From Aradus depressus (lineage: Eukaryota; Arthropoda; Insecta; Hemiptera; Aradidae), in contig OY759214.1 of NCBI GenBank assembly GCA_963662175.1, forward strand, positions 5,642,001 through 5,706,000: 64,000 nt of DNA. Direction: 5' to 3'. Numbering within the stretch: position 1 is the first letter of the stretch; each line of letters starts with the position of its first letter. This document shows, in pieces, positions 1 to 10,290 of this stretch. Under the pieces are notes generated by a model. It was not told where the DNA came from and made no database searches. It saw only the letters and a list, made by a program, of their open reading frames with translations. The position numbers and the translations under genes were made by a program.

Positions 1-325
1 ATTCACCTAAAGTGAATAATTTCCTTCCAAATGACATCGGATGCAAATTTCCTAAATTGCCTTCATTGCTCTCTACAAATAAGAAATATGGACCATTGTC
101 TGTATTTCTAAATCTATTTTTCTTTAATTGGTCAAAGAAATTATTTGATTGATATGTATTGTTATATTGAGCAAACTCAGTTATTTTATTTATCGGGGTT
201 AATTCTGCCCTATCCGCCTGTCTTTTCAATGATGTAGTTGTTTCCATTACTATATTTTTATTATCATTAATGGAAATATTAATAGCAGGGTCAGGAGGGC
301 CTGGCCCTGAATCGTGTTTTAACAT
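1..325 (-). pseudogene. LINE ORF1 (gag-like) N-terminal fragment, cut by window edge
   Basis: An open frame on the minus strand starts with ATG at 325-323 and runs without a stop to base 1, so its 3' part lies outside the window. It begins MLKHDSGPGPPDPAINIS and later reads NGPYFLFVESNEGNLGNLHP. A 'GPY-x-hydrophobic ... NLG-LHPM' block is what I know from gag-like ORF1 proteins of insect Jockey/I-type non-LTR retrotransposons, upstream of their zinc knuckles, which would lie beyond the edge. These proteins bind element RNA. About 108 codons are intact, so the copy may be fairly recent. It would sit in an intron, or upstream, of the host exon chain that starts at 707 on the other strand. Family call is by motif memory only. 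Confidence 0.6.
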
Positions 326-398
326 CTAGTTAATGGGTACGTCGCTAAGTACGAACTTAAACTAGGAAAATGAAATAAAGGTAATAATTAATTAAACA

Positions 399-441
<43 letters not shown>

Positions 442-706
442 AACGTGTACAGTAGTGGTGTACTTATCACTAGTCCTAGAAGAGATATAGACTGCTTGGG
501 ATCAGGCACACGACGGAAAATAAGAATTAAAATGAAAAAGAAAACATAAATCTCAAAAGTTAACCTAAACTTTTTATATGCACTATACGATAGCAACTTG
601 CATTTAGGCACCTCGCTTCGCTTGTAGTATAATTATTAATATAAATAATTATTCAAATATATATATTTTTTTTAATTTTTCTTTTTTTTTCTTTTGGACA
701 CAACAG
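326..706. other. Non-coding AT-rich stretch with A-tract
   Basis: Upstream of the minus-strand LINE ORF. It holds an uninterrupted A run at about 400-439 and a T-rich run (666-695) that serves as polypyrimidine tract for the exon at 707. The A run may be the tail of a + strand retro-insertion or plain slippage. I see no gene. Confidence 0.5.
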
Positions 707-776
707 AAAAAAGCCTCGGAATATGCAGAACTATTACTAGCAAAACAGTGCAGTTCCCACGGAAAATTAGAGGATG
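707..776 (+). CDS. Module 1 exon a of the OBP-like micro-exon gene
   Basis: A 70-nt exon, preceded by a long T-rich tract and ...CAACAG, and followed by G|GTAAGC. It reads KKASEYAELLLAKQC then eight more residues, starts in phase 0 and ends one base into a codon. The Cys at residue 15 is the first of the module's four. The exon corresponds to those at 30000, 51943 and 58649, all phase 0 to 1 and all predicted amphipathic helix. The leftover G joins the AA of the exon at 2879 to make Glu. Upstream exons, including any signal peptide, must lie before the window or were missed. Function is unknown; the OBP-like reading rests on the whole-module pattern. Confidence 0.6.
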
Positions 777-893
777 GTAAGCTAATTTGAAATATATTCA
801 GTTTACCTAAATACTCTTGTAGCGGCTATCAGAACTATTTAGGAAATACAAACTAATGTTTCGTTAATCGAACTAAAATATACGCCGTCGTCT

Positions 894-1165
894 ATGGTTA
901 AAAAACAGCTCACTGCACAGTCCCAGGGTGACGCAGGGGAGGGGGGCTCTGCATTCGTTATCTACTCATTGGATTTGTGTCGATATTTTCCTCACAACAT
1001 AAGTATATTGCAGTATGCAGACATCTGCATGTACACCCAACCACAAGACCGTGGATTTGTGCAAGGCAGGCTTGGATCAGGCCGTAACGTTGCTGTTGGT
1101 ACCATAAAACATAAACCGAAACAAGACAGCAAGTATATCTGTGAACATGCAGGATGAATGTCTCA
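894..1165 (+). pseudogene. LINE reverse transcriptase fragment, frameshifted
   Basis: The frame shows a degraded QGS box (AQSQGDAGEGGSAF), then YSLDLCRYFPHNISILQYAD followed by ICMYTQ. This is the palm region of a Jockey/I-type reverse transcriptase around the catalytic YADD, here with one Asp lost (YADI). Near base 1052 the homologous reading moves to another frame (DLCKAGLDQAV), which ends in a stop. It is a short dead scrap of about 90 codons in the intron between module 1 exons a and b. Confidence 0.6.
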
Positions 1166-2087
1166 TCAAGTGAGATCTAGAAAGGAAGCGGTATAGAACT
1201 CGTCCCTCCTCCCAGTTGCAACTTGCTACTTAGGGACACTACTCTACTCTGAGAGAAATTTTGTCTACTCAGGTTTAGTTACTCAGGATAATGAATTGTG
1301 ACGTATAAAAAAAAATACACACATTTAAATTATTAATATTAAAAAATTAATTATATTTATTTTTCCATGAAAAGCAACTGAATTAGTAAATAAATAATAT
1401 GAATGCGTTTTCTTTTAAAACAAATGAGTAGAAAGCAAAACACGGCCATCAGCTTATTTTAATGTGTGTGGAGAGATAGGTCGAGGTCTGGGTTGAGTTA
1501 AGACGGTCTGAGTGAAGATGGAGAGTTGTGTTTAGGCTTAAGCTGTGATGAACTAAATAGGTGTGAATTGACAATAAAATTGATCCGCAAAGAAGGTACA
1601 TTTATTTGTTTATATGTTTTATATGCCCCAAGGTAACTCTACTAGAAGAATGGCCAATATTTATTAGTTTAGAAAATTTATTTAAAAAAAAAATTAATTT
1701 AATGTTTTTTTTTTTTTTATGTTCCAATCTTAGGTTTTAAATTTTATAATGTAGATTTAAGAAAATAAACCCAATATTTGTTCTCGTAAATTTTATTCTA
1801 TTCATTTTCCCTGTTGGTCCATTAAGATAATTTGAAAACCTTTGGATTAGATTTAAATATTTTTGCAAAATTTAGAAAAAAATGGCATCTCTTTAGAAAT
1901 CTAAATGAAAAGTTTGTTGATTGAAATTTTTTTTAAATTACATGCACTTTCTTAAAAATTGCACGCCTTGACCTTTTGATATTTTTTTAGAGCCCTTTTC
2001 CACAGGAAATGTGGTAATTTATTGTTTATTTTATCATTATTATTAATTTTACTTATATTTTTTGATTTATTATAATTTACATTATCA
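1166..2087. other. Intronic AT-rich sequence without recognised genes
   Basis: Very AT-rich with T runs. I see no coding, tRNA or tandem-repeat structure. Confidence 0.5.
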
Positions 2088-2260
2088 CAGAATACCTGAT
2101 ATCGTATAGGCTCATGACCATCGATTAACGCCCCATCCGAGGTACTGTGTTCTCGAGGTCTTTTATCTTCCAAATAGATACCTAAAAGCCTCTATTGGGT
2201 TTCGAACCCGCGATCTTGAGCTCACTTGGCTATCGTGCTACCTCTGAGCTACCAGTGCCC
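2088..2260 (-). mobile_element. tRNA-derived SINE, family B, copy 1
   Basis: Read on the minus strand from 2260 the sequence begins like a tRNA: GGCACTGGTAGCTCAGAGG (A box) and about 30 bases later GGGTTCGAAACCC (B box). A body follows that ends near 2088. The body shares the blocks GATGGGxCGTxAAxCGATGG and GAGCCTxTAxGATxTCAGGTA with the copy at 44248-44428, which has a different but equally tRNA-like head. Known: such A/B-box heads are internal Pol III promoters of SINEs. No clear target-site duplication was found here, so the ends are approximate. Confidence 0.65.
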
Positions 2261-2342
2261 TGGTACACACTGCAATTAATTTAAGTTCGATCGTATCTTT
2301 CTGTCTCACAATTTTAGGAAAAGCAATAGAACACCTCCCACT

Positions 2343-2723
2343 CATCCAAATCCCACCTCGTTCTCCCACGGTACTCACCACGATCCTCCAAATCCCACCT
2401 CGTTCTCCCACTGTACTCACCACGATCTTTCAAATCCCACCTCGTTCTCCCACTGTACTCACCACGATCCCTCAAATCCCACCTCGTTCTCCCACTGTAC
2501 TCACCACGATCCCTCAAATCCCACCTCGTTCTCCCACTGTACTCACCACGATCCTTCAAATCCCACCTCGTTCTCCCACTGTACTCACCACGATCCTTCA
2601 AATCCCACCTCGTTCTCCCACTGTACTCACCACGATCCTTCAAATCCCACCTCGTTCTCCCACTGTACTCACCACGATCCTTCAAATCCCACCTCGTTCT
2701 TCCACTGTACTCATCACGATATA
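2343..2723. repeat. 42-bp minisatellite, about 9 copies
   Basis: The unit contains CCCACCTCGTTCTCCCACTG and ACTCACCACGATCC. Nine copies follow with few substitutions, mostly CCTC versus CTTC at the unit end. Because 42 is divisible by 3, the minus strand reads as an open 14-residue repeat. I treat that as a by-product and not as a gene. Confidence 0.9.
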
Positions 2724-2878
2724 TCTCTTACATACAGTATATCACGTTCATAATTTTTCACCAGCGTACCAGTTAATAATGTTTTTATTGTAAATGGTAA
2801 GGAACATTGTTTAATATAAACCATTCTCACAAACAAATCTGAAGTTACTTTTATTTTAAGACAAATTAAATGTTTCAG

Positions 2879-2928
2879 AAAGGAATATAATTATCAATAA
2901 CTTTTCGCCGTACAATAAAGAAGAAAAG
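2879..2928 (+). CDS. Module 1 exon b of the OBP-like micro-exon gene
   Basis: A 50-nt exon between ...AAATGTTTCAG and AAG|GTAAGT, a near-perfect donor. In phase 1 it reads (E)RNIIINNFSPYNKEEK and ends exactly on a codon. Only this frame is open. Phase, length and composition match the b exons at 31944 (56 nt), 52319 (56 nt) and 59885 (59 nt). Together with the end of exon a and the start of exon c it sets the 29-residue spacing between the first two module cysteines. Confidence 0.6.
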
Positions 2929-3225
2929 GTAAGTGTTACCGATGTGGACTAAGTTTTATCTGATTGCCTTCTTCGTGTTTCTAAAGGAAAAATGGAGAGT
3001 ACCCTGATACACTTTTGTATCTTTCACTTTCTAAACTCATTGTGGATATGTTCTAGGCATATTATAAACGAAACTGTTCTGGTCTAGGGGAGGGATATCT
3101 TTTATTTATAATTAACATTTTTCTTTATTGAGCCAAATGAGTAATCGAAACTTATAAGTTTGTAGAGTCAAGAAGAGAAAACGGGAGGATGAGGTGGGGA
3201 AAGGATGCGTAGTATCCCCACTACC

Positions 3226-4013
3226 AGGCTTCCTTTATTCCCACTACCACGCTCCCTTTATCCCCACTACCACGCGCCCTTTATTCCCACAATCATGCTT
3301 TCTTTATCCCCACTACCACGCTCTCTTTATCCCCACTACCACGCTCCCTTTATCCCCACTACCACGCTCCCTTTATCCCCACTACCACGCTTCCTTTATC
3401 CCCACTACCACGCTCCCTTTATCCCCACTACCACGCTCCCCTTATCCCCACTACCACGCTCCCTTTAGCCCCACTACCACGCTTCCTTTATCCCCACTAC
3501 CACGCTCCCTTTATCCCCACTACCACGCTCTCTTTATCCCCACTGCCACGTTCTCTTTATCCCCACTACCACGCTCCCTTTATCCCCACTACCACGCTCC
3601 CTCTATCCCCACTACCACGCTCTCTTTATCCCCACTGCCACGCTCTCTTTATCCCCACTACCACGCTCCCTTTATCCCCACTACCACGCTCCCTTTATCC
3701 CCACTACCACGCTCTCTTTATCCCCACTACCACGCTTCCTTTATCCCCACTACCACGCTCCCTTTATCCCCACTACCACGCTCCCTTCATCCCCACAATC
3801 ATGCTTTCTTTATCCCCACTACCACGCTCTCTTTATCCCCACTGCCACGCTCTCTTTATCCCCACTACCACGGTCCCTTTATCCCCACTACCAAGCTCCC
3901 TCTATCCCCACTACCACGCTCTCTTTATCCTCACTGCCACGCTCTCTTTATCCCCACTACCACGCTCCCTTTATCCCCACTACCACGCTACCTTTATCCC
4001 CACTACCACTCTC
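3226..4013. repeat. 23-bp minisatellite, about 34 copies
   Basis: The unit is close to CTTTATCCCCACTACCACG plus CTCC, repeated with scattered changes over almost 800 bases. The pyrimidine-rich strand lacks stops, so long spurious ORFs (up to 275 codons, reading SPLPRSLYPHYHAPF) arise with a three-frame cycle. It lies in the intron between module 1 exons b and c. Confidence 0.9.
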
Positions 4014-4021
4014 ACACTTGA

Positions 4022-4137
4022 AGGTTATGTTACCTACAATACAGATTTTAATATAAATTCCATTCAAACATTTGTTCGACTGAATGGTAGAAAGTATGCG
4101 ACTTCTTTTTTAAATGCAAGGAAAAATGTAAGAAAAA
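4022..4137 (+). repeat. Dispersed intronic repeat, partner of 54697-54836
   Basis: AATACAGATTTTAATATAAA and the bases after it recur almost exactly near 54714, with diverged flanks around both. Further matching pieces are near 4947-5050 and 54878-55000 (AATCCTCGAG..., ATAATGATTTG...). It is an unnamed interspersed repeat; I could not define its ends. Confidence 0.5.
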
Positions 4138-4193
4138 AATGTTATTGATAAATCACCGTCATTGTACTTCCCCAACGTGAATTAATCAACTAA

Positions 4194-4194
<1 letters not shown>

Positions 4195-4242
<48 letters not shown>
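4195..4242. repeat. (CT)n microsatellite
   Basis: About 24 CT dinucleotides with one A interruption, just upstream of a SINE insertion. Confidence 0.95.
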
Positions 4243-4260
4243 GAAACCAATTTACTGAGT

Positions 4261-4470
4261 TTTTTTTTTTTTTTCTGGCCTCATGTACGATGCATATTAG
4301 CCATGTCAATGTGTTGTATCCCGTCATTTACGACATCCATGGTCCCGGGAGGGAGTTATATCTACGAAATGAAACTCACTCCCGGACGGGATTCGAACCC
4401 GCAAACCATGGTGAGAGACCATGCGACCAAAGCCCTATGCTCTAGCCCGCACGGTCACCATGGCCCCCAT
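4261..4470 (-). mobile_element. tRNA-derived SINE, family A, copy 1 (with TSD)
   Basis: On the minus strand it starts GGGGGCCATGGTGACCGTGC, has an A-box-like CGGGCTAGAGCATAGG and B box GGGTTCGAATCCC, then an inverted-repeat body (GGGAGTGAG...CTCCCTCCCGGG). It ends in the tail ATTGACATGGCTAATATGCA and poly(A), seen as poly(T) at 4261. The target-site duplication ATTTACTGAGT is at about 4250-4260 and 4471-4481. A second copy with its own TSD is at 22402. The 11-bp TSDs and A tail show LINE-driven insertion. Confidence 0.8.
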
Positions 4471-5183
4471 ATTTACTGAGTTGTTGAGAATCATTAGATG
4501 TTCAACTCATGGAACCTTCCTTCTAAATATCGTGTTTCTATGCTCAATGAGGGTTTTTGAATTGAGTCCCCTCTTCTGATTCCCTCCTTTCCATTCTGCC
4601 AGGTCTCGTTCTTCTCGGCTCCTAGATCCACCTGTTCGTTTCAAATTTCGTGTCGATATGTCATTAATCTGGTCTCACCCATCCCTTGAGCCGATTCCTT
4701 TCCATATGGTGTTTTGGATATACACATAAAATTTCGTGTCGATATATTCATTCCACTGTATTCCCACACACACAACCCTCAAAGACAGACAATTTCATTT
4801 CATTTTTAGAATCAGGGATTCGTAAGAAATGAAATTCCAGTGAAAACAGCATAACATTTCTTAAACTTCGTGAAAAAATTAATGTGTATTCTGCGAAATT
4901 AATAAATATAAATATGATATGATAAATTACATTATCATTTTAGAATTTAGAATCCTCGAGCAACGATTAATCTGTAGAATTTGATAATGATTTGGATTGC
5001 CTGGCCGGTGTTTAACCTCTCTCGGGAGGGCATGGGATGGGGCTCTACTTCCCCGCCCGCTTGCTCAGTGCGAACACAATGGTGGCAGGAAGTCAAACCA
5101 AGTTTTCTATGAGGGTGACTTGCAATGAAGGTCCTTGAAGCCAACACGGGGAAAAAGATAGTAATTTTTTTTTCAATTTTCAG
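4471..5183. other. Intronic sequence with dispersed-repeat pieces
   Basis: Contains TTTCGTGTCGATAT-type motifs (about 4655 and 4728) that recur near 45329, and a piece near 4947-5060 that recurs near 54878. No gene seen. It ends in the T-rich acceptor of the exon at 5184. Confidence 0.45.
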
Positions 5184-5219
5184 GAATTCCTGAATTGTTA
5201 TTTACGAATTAAGAAATTA
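5184..5219 (+). CDS. Module 1 exon c (36-nt micro-exon with Cys)
   Basis: The exon reads EFLNCYLRIKKL between TTTTTTTTTCAATTTTCAG and TTA|GTAAGTATT, both excellent splice signals. It is exactly 12 codons in phase 0-0. The exons at 43194 (DFLHCIMGKGGL) and 53600 (KIYDCFMNSTGY) have the same length, the same phase, and Cys as codon 5. That three-way match is the strongest single sign that these micro-exons are real. The Cys would be C3 of a Minus-C OBP-like domain. Confidence 0.7.
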
Positions 5220-5439
5220 GTAAGTATTAAAAAGAAAATATCTAAATCTCAAAAAGAAAATGAAGTAGAAAAAACCAAAACGTTCTTTCTTACTCTCTTC
5301 ATTTTCTCTTCCTTTGTTAGGTAAATTTGGTGACACTTTAGTATGAAATAATAATGAGATATGAATAAAAACGAAATATTCATATTATTACAAACAAAAT
5401 ATTAATATTTATGGAAAACAATTTTTTTAATAGCTGGAG

Positions 5440-5655
5440 TACACGTCCGCCTTTTGGACAACATCTGGTAACAGAGGACATGTCTTTCCTTTGGATACCA
5501 TCTGGTAACAGAGGGCCTGTCCTCCATTTGGATACCATCTGGTAACAGAGGACATGTCTTTCCTTTGGATATCATCTGGTAACAGAGGACCTGTCCTCCA
5601 TTTGGACACCATCTGGTAACAGAGGACATGTCCTTACTTTGGATGCCATCTTTTT
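5440..5655. repeat. 37-bp minisatellite, about 5.5 copies
   Basis: Units carry CCATCTGGTAACAGAGG followed alternately by ACATGTCTTTCCTTTGGATA-like and CCTGTCCTCCATTTGGATA-like halves, so the array has a 74-bp higher-order period. Short minus-strand ORFs over it are artefacts. Confidence 0.85.
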
Positions 5656-5702
5656 ACTCCTCATTTATTGTGTAGTGTTTATTAATGATTTTGTTTACAT
5701 AG

Positions 5703-5814
5703 GTGGTGAATAACCAATTTCATTTGAACGTGTATATATTTGATTCGAAAATTCCAAAGGAGACCCCCTCCTTACAAGTTTTCAAGAATGTCGAGTTAAG
5801 CTGTGATTTGTCTG
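5703..5814 (+). CDS. Module 1 exon d of the OBP-like micro-exon gene
   Basis: A 112-nt exon between GTTTACATAG and TCTG|GTAAGC. Phase 0 is the only open frame (VVNNQFHLNVYIFDSK, later NVELSCDLS), and it ends one base into a codon, as do the d exons at 43691 and 54324. The Cys near the end is the third of the module, 40 residues after the one in exon c. The open frame continues into the intron to 5987, but the donor and the module pattern argue for an end at 5814. The next exon is 17 kb away at 22791, where G joins CT to give Ala. Confidence 0.6.
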
Positions 5815-6624
5815 GTAAGCTCCACTCTTTTTTTTATTCTATATATCTAATCCAAATACCTATTTTAACTGAAAATACTTGTTGTATACGCCATAAGGGG
5901 GGGTTCAAAAATTTCGCCCAGCTTATGGTATATAAACAAGTTTGGGAAACGAGTTTATGGTTGAAACATAAATTCAACTACTGGTAAGGTAAATAGTGGG
6001 ACTGTATATTAGAAAAGGAAACTTAAAAGGACTTACCCGAGGAGGGAACGAAATTCCAGAGTGGCAAGCAGGTCAGGAGAGTTCCCCGGCTGAAAGGAAA
6101 AAACATTGGCTAATGGTCCCCAATGCAATCGAAGAACGTACTTACCTGATCTGCAAGGACTGAAATGCTGGTGACTCTGGGGAACTAAAAAACTATTTGG
6201 AAGCTAGAGATCACTGGAAGCTAGAACCTCCTTGGCTGGCGGCTTGTAGAACAAGAAGGAGAACCTTCTTGATTGGAAGCTGGTGAAACAAGACAGTAGG
6301 GAGGCGAAATGGGAAGTCTCTCTAGAGAGTTGAGCACTCTCTAGTGGTCAGTTGCCAAAACTAATGTTTACCAATTACATTAGTTCAGCCAAAACCCAAC
6401 AGGTGTAGCTACAAAATAATATAAATAAAAAGGCCGCAACATAACCGCCCACCAAAATCGGAGCGACTTTCTCAAAAAAATTAAATTAACGTAAAAAGTA
6501 CTATATATACAAGGAAACATAGGATTAATTTTGATGGGATACAATGGGAACAGGAACAAAAGAATGGAGGACTCGGGTGAAGGTGTGGAAGCCAGAACGA
6601 ACAGAAGCAACCAGAGGAACACTT
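5815..6624. other. Intronic sequence, no gene recognised
   Basis: The part at 6000-6370 is more GC-rich and has short internal echoes (GAAGCTAGAGATCACTGGAAGC, TGGAAGCTGGTG). It may be part of an unrecognised repeat. Confidence 0.4.
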
Positions 6625-7806
6625 TTTTTTTTTTTTTTTTTTTATTAGGTGCCCCTGATCCCTCAGGGGGGTCGATCACATCACCCTATCTTCGTTGGGG
6701 AATTGGTAACCTTCTCCCGTTTATATATACAATATTTAAATGATTTTGTGGACGGCCGTGGACCGGCTCGATGGCTACGGTCCATGGTCGTCCTTGGTTT
6801 TTCGGCGCTTCACACCGAGTGAGCTCGGGATCTTGTCGGGGGTTCTTTTCTGCCTGTTTCCCTAAGTCGGGGGCAGCCACCGCAGCACCTGTCGGCGGTC
6901 GGCGGGGCTCCCGGCGTCGGGTTAGAAGGCTTTCTTGATTCTCCGCCAAGAGGAGACGAACCGACCAAAAGCCAGGTAACCAGCCTCCGTCAAAAGTCCC
7001 GGCAGGTCCAGTCCCAGATACGAACCTGTCCGGCGGTTCAGCCAGTCTCGACGCCGCCACACGAGCAGGCAGGGCTGTTCTTCCTCCTAAAGAAGAAGAG
7101 CTTGGCGTTGAAGTCGCCGTGACCTGTTAGCACCTGTGACACCCAATGGTCTGGTTGTATCCATGGGGAGTCAAGGCGCGTCTGGACGTTTGGGAAATAG
7201 GCGAAGGTTGTTTAGCCATCTGTCGATCGCGCCCATCGCTGTTGCCATCTTTCCACGATCCATTCCTGGACAATGCCCCTCAGGCGCTCTGGTCTCGCCT
7301 GTCCTTGCATCTCCTCCTCCATGGCTTGACGCAAGGCCACGTCCGTGTCTGCTTCCAGTGGTAAGCCGCGTCTGCAGAAGTACGAGGCGACGGCACCGTC
7401 CAAGACTAGGTCTATGGGTGGAGCCCCCGCCAGCACCTGCTGCGCAGCCGTGGAAACTGTACGGTAGGCCTTGGTCACCCTGAGGAGGGCTGCTCTTTGA
7501 GCTTGTAGTAGCAACGTACGCTGCCGTTTGGTGGGGCGATTTCACCATCCGGCAGCGGCGTACCTTGCCTCAGCCTCGAAAACTCCGGTGTAAATAGTTT
7601 TACACGCAGAGTAGCCGAGGCCCCACGTCGCTCGTGCTAGGGAGCTCAGAGCGCTATAGATGGCTTTTGTCCTAACCTTGATGGCAACAGTGTGGGGCGT
7701 GACGTTGAATCCCGGCCCGATCCCCACACCTAGGTACGTGATCACTGCCGGAAATTCAACGCGTCGGCGAGGGACCACCGTCAACCCGAGGAACACCGTC
7801 AGATCC
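6625..7806 (-). pseudogene. R1-like LINE, 3' fragment (RT thumb and C-terminus), broken
   Basis: The minus strand ends in poly(A), seen as T at 6625-6643. Homologous frames are ITYLGVGIGPGFNVTPHTVA and SLARATWGLGYSACKTIYTG (7542-7796), then QRAALLRVTKAYRTVSTAAQ (7212-7514), and a WIQPDH/LTGHG block near 7130-7190. These are the thumb and C-terminal region of R1-clade reverse transcriptases, where a CCHC knuckle should follow. Several frameshifts separate the pieces. The 5' end is truncated at about 7806, where BEL/Pao sequence begins. GC content is clearly higher than in neighbours. Confidence 0.7.
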
Positions 7807-7807
7807 A

Positions 7808-7893
7808 GGATGCAGAGCGGTTATTCTACCGAGTGGCCAATCAAAGGATGTGGGCGGATTCCTTTGATGCACACAACATCTCCCACAGAGGGT
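7808..7893 (-). pseudogene. BEL/Pao pol C-terminal scrap, inverted copy
   Basis: Bases 7811-7890 are the reverse complement of about 8820-8910 (TCTGTGGGAGATGTTGTGT... and GCCACTCGGTAG...). Both encode the end of a BEL/Pao integrase (VGDVVWIKGIRPHPLN in the better-preserved copy). Here it lies on the minus strand, abutting the R1-like LINE. Confidence 0.6.
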
Positions 7894-7899
7894 AACTGA

Positions 7900-8555
7900 A
7901 AGGGTCAGCCTCAAATGACCGATTTGCCTCCTTCGCGAGTTAAAGTGACTCGCCCGTTTTCATCTGTAGGGTTGGATTTTTCAGGTCCTTTTTCCGTTCG
8001 GTCAAGTAATCCCCGTAAACCTTATATCACTAAAAGCTACCTGTGTCTCTTCGTTTGTACTGTTACCAAAGCTGTACATTTAGAGTTCGTCGCAGGCGTA
8101 ATTTAGTTGGCGCTGCTCACCAATTGTCTGAGGTGCATGATTTTCTCAATTCTAATTGTGTCTATTAGCTCTCATTTGGCTAACCGTCATATTAAGTGGA
8201 GATTCAACCCTCCTTATGCGCCATACTTCGGTGGTTTATGGGAAGCTGGCATAAAATCCGCGAAAGGCCTTCTTTTGAGGCTAATAGGTGATTCTTCTCA
8301 GACAGTACAAGAGTACAAGAGTACTCTACTGTTTTCGCTCGGATTGAGTCTGCACTAAACAGTCGTCCTCTTTGCCCTCTTTCCGATGACCCTGCCGAAG
8401 CTTCCGATGTCTTGAGTACTGGTCATTTTTTGATAGGCTCTACTTTGTTGTCCGTTCCCGAGATTCCAATTCCAGACACGCAGACTCTTCGTGATCGCTT
8501 CCAGAGACAACGTCATTATATTCAGACCTTCTGGCAACGTTGGTCCACCCAATAC
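7900..8555 (+). pseudogene. BEL/Pao integrase core, frameshifted
   Basis: The frame at 7915 reads LPPSRVKVTRPFSSVGLDFS and then CTVTKAVHLEFVA, the start of a BEL/Pao integrase core (RPF..VG.D..GPF, TKAVHLE) including its first Asp. After a stop and frameshifts, IKWRFNPPYAPYFGGLWEAG and SAKGLLLRLIGDS follow, the end of the core with its Glu region, then LSTGHFLIGSTLLSVPE. A large middle part with the second Asp is missing. The coding resumes at 8775 after a small insertion. Confidence 0.75.
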
Positions 8556-8762
8556 TTTTTTTTTTTTTTTGTATTTTTGGTGGCCGACCTCCGGTGGAGG
8601 CCACGACACCATCGCCGAATCGTCCGGGAAAACGGAGGCCTAACTATTTTATTTACAAAATAAAAATATTAAATTAACAATACAAAATATATGTTGCTGT
8701 GGTAGGCCCCCCACCTTAATTATCTTGGCGCGCCGAGAGAGCTCGGGATAAATGTAGGGCGA
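8556..8762 (-). mobile_element. Short poly(A) retro-insertion with 12-bp TSD
   Basis: A 207-bp insert breaks the BEL/Pao integrase reading (STQY|LHNF). It is flanked by TCCACCCAATAC at 8544-8555 and 8763-8774 and has a poly(T) at its left end, so it entered with its A tail on the minus strand. Its sequence looks like a 5'-truncated LINE 3' UTR (GCCTCCACCGGAGGTCGGCC near the tail). I could not assign it to a family. Confidence 0.8.
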
Positions 8763-8928
8763 TCCACCCAATACCTGCACAATTTCATTCAACGCCAGAA
8801 ATGGTCGTCTTCGTCCCCGTTACCCTCTGTGGGAGATGTTGTGTGGATCAAAGGAATCCGCCCGCATCCTTTGAATTTGCCACTCGGTAGGATAACCGCT
8901 CTGCATCCAATTGAGGCAGAAAGGGTTT
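8763..8928 (+). pseudogene. BEL/Pao integrase C-terminus
   Basis: Continues the reading interrupted at 8555: LHNFIQRQKW, SVGDVVWIKGIRPHPLNLPL, GRITALHPIEAERV and a stop near 8928. This is the usual C-terminal DNA-binding tail of BEL/Pao integrases. Its end meets a BEL fragment lying in the opposite direction. Confidence 0.65.
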
Positions 8929-8935
8929 AGCTCGG

Positions 8936-10290
8936 AATCTATTATCTCTTGATTACTTGACGGACTAATCCACGAAGTGACAAAATCCAATAACGAGTTT
9001 GAATCAATGCCTGGACTGTGTTAGGTCCAGAATGCATGATGCATGACAACAAATGGAAATGGAGACAAATCAAAGTAGACACATGAGCATGCTTAGGGGG
9101 CAGTAAAGGATGCTTGGAAGCATAATCCAATTCAGAATGAGCCAATCTATCGCCCACCCTAACGCAACCGAGGGAATCAATGAAGGGACAAGTCTAGGCG
9201 GGGGCGTTGACTTGGCCATCAGAGATTTAATTTCATCTTGAAAATAATGAGCTTGAACAATTATAATAATACAGGAGGTGGCGGACTCTAATTCTTCAGG
9301 ACTAACGGATCTATTTCTAGGAGGCGAATTGCTATAACAAGCACGGCAGTTGTGCACAAAGCGACGAACTAGAGCCATAACACGAAGGAGGCGGTTAAAC
9401 GACGAATGTCTATTAAAAACTTCTAGAAAATAATTTTGATGAACAGTAGTAGTCAAAACAGTTGGAGATTTGAGTTCAGGAAGTTCTACAAAATCAACAC
9501 GGTCAGAAAAATGGAGGGGAGTCCCAAGTTGATCACGTGGACATCACTTGACTTTAGGATCGCTACTTGTCCATTTCCGAAGTTCAAAACCACCTCTGAG
9601 CATCAAAGAAGCGGATTGAACATCACCTGCGCCAGTAATCACATCATCAATGTATAATGACAAATGGACTTGCTGGCCAACGGGAAAGAAGAGCCTTCAT
9701 CATGAACAAGCTGCTTTAATGTATGTTGCGCTAGGAACGCTGATAGAGTGAGACCACAAGTGACTGTATTCAGCTGAAACTCATGGATCTCTAAATCGGG
9801 AGCAGTGCGATAATAAATATGCTGATAACCCCTATCTTCGGGGTGCACAAGAATCTGGCGGTACATCATTTTTATGTCCGCACAAAACGCAATGCTATGG
9901 GAGCGAAAGGCGATGAGAATATCACCAATCAGGCTGAAGTTTTGGACCAGGCAACAAACGAGCATTTAATGAGACCCCAGAGGTGTCAGGAGCGAAGGCG
10001 TTGAAAACTACACGAACCTTGGTAGTTGAACTGGACTCCTTGGTAACACAATGATGAGGGATCACGTAGGAAGCAGGATGCGGAGCGTAGGACATGTGAC
10101 CAAGAGGGAGATAAGCAGGCATAAATTCTGAATATGCCCGAAATTTTTCGGAATCTCGACTTAAACGAGTTTCAAAGCTTAAAAATGCTGGAACGTTTAC
10201 TATTATAAAACAGAGGAGTGGCTTCAGAAAAGCGACGACATAACGATCTGACTTATCTTGGGTAGGCTAAATTTGGGACTCCCACAGTTG
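8936..10290 (-). pseudogene. BEL/Pao pol: reverse transcriptase and integrase zinc region, broken
   Basis: On the minus strand from 10290: HMSYAPHPASYVIPHHCVTK and VRVVFNAFAPDTSGVSLNAR (RT fingers), FCADIKMMYRQILVHPEDRG (first catalytic Asp block) and LNTVTCGLTLSAFLAQHTLK. The expected YVDD box is decayed. RNase H is missing. Then come VRRFVHNCRACYSN, KHPLLPPKHAHVSTLI and HSGPNTVQALIQTRYWILSL, the linker and HHCC zinc region of the integrase. Several frameshifts occur. The integrase core that should follow is on the opposite strand at 7900-8928, so the locus is rearranged or is two copies. Confidence 0.75.

Noticed and set aside
357..611. 84-codon minus ORF with a poly-Phe stretch
   Set aside because: Created by the A-tract at 400-439.
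2238..2685. 123-codon ORF with a 14-residue repeat
   Set aside because: Product of the 42-bp minisatellite; no promoter, splice or codon signal.
3194..4148. ORFs of 87-275 codons with a PHYHA/IPTTT peptide repeat
   Set aside because: They are readings of the 23-bp minisatellite, which lacks stops on that strand; frames rotate with the unit.
7136..7548. ORFs of 72-125 codons on both strands
   Set aside because: Shadow frames of the GC-rich R1-like LINE; the homologous frame is the 100-codon one at 7212-7514.
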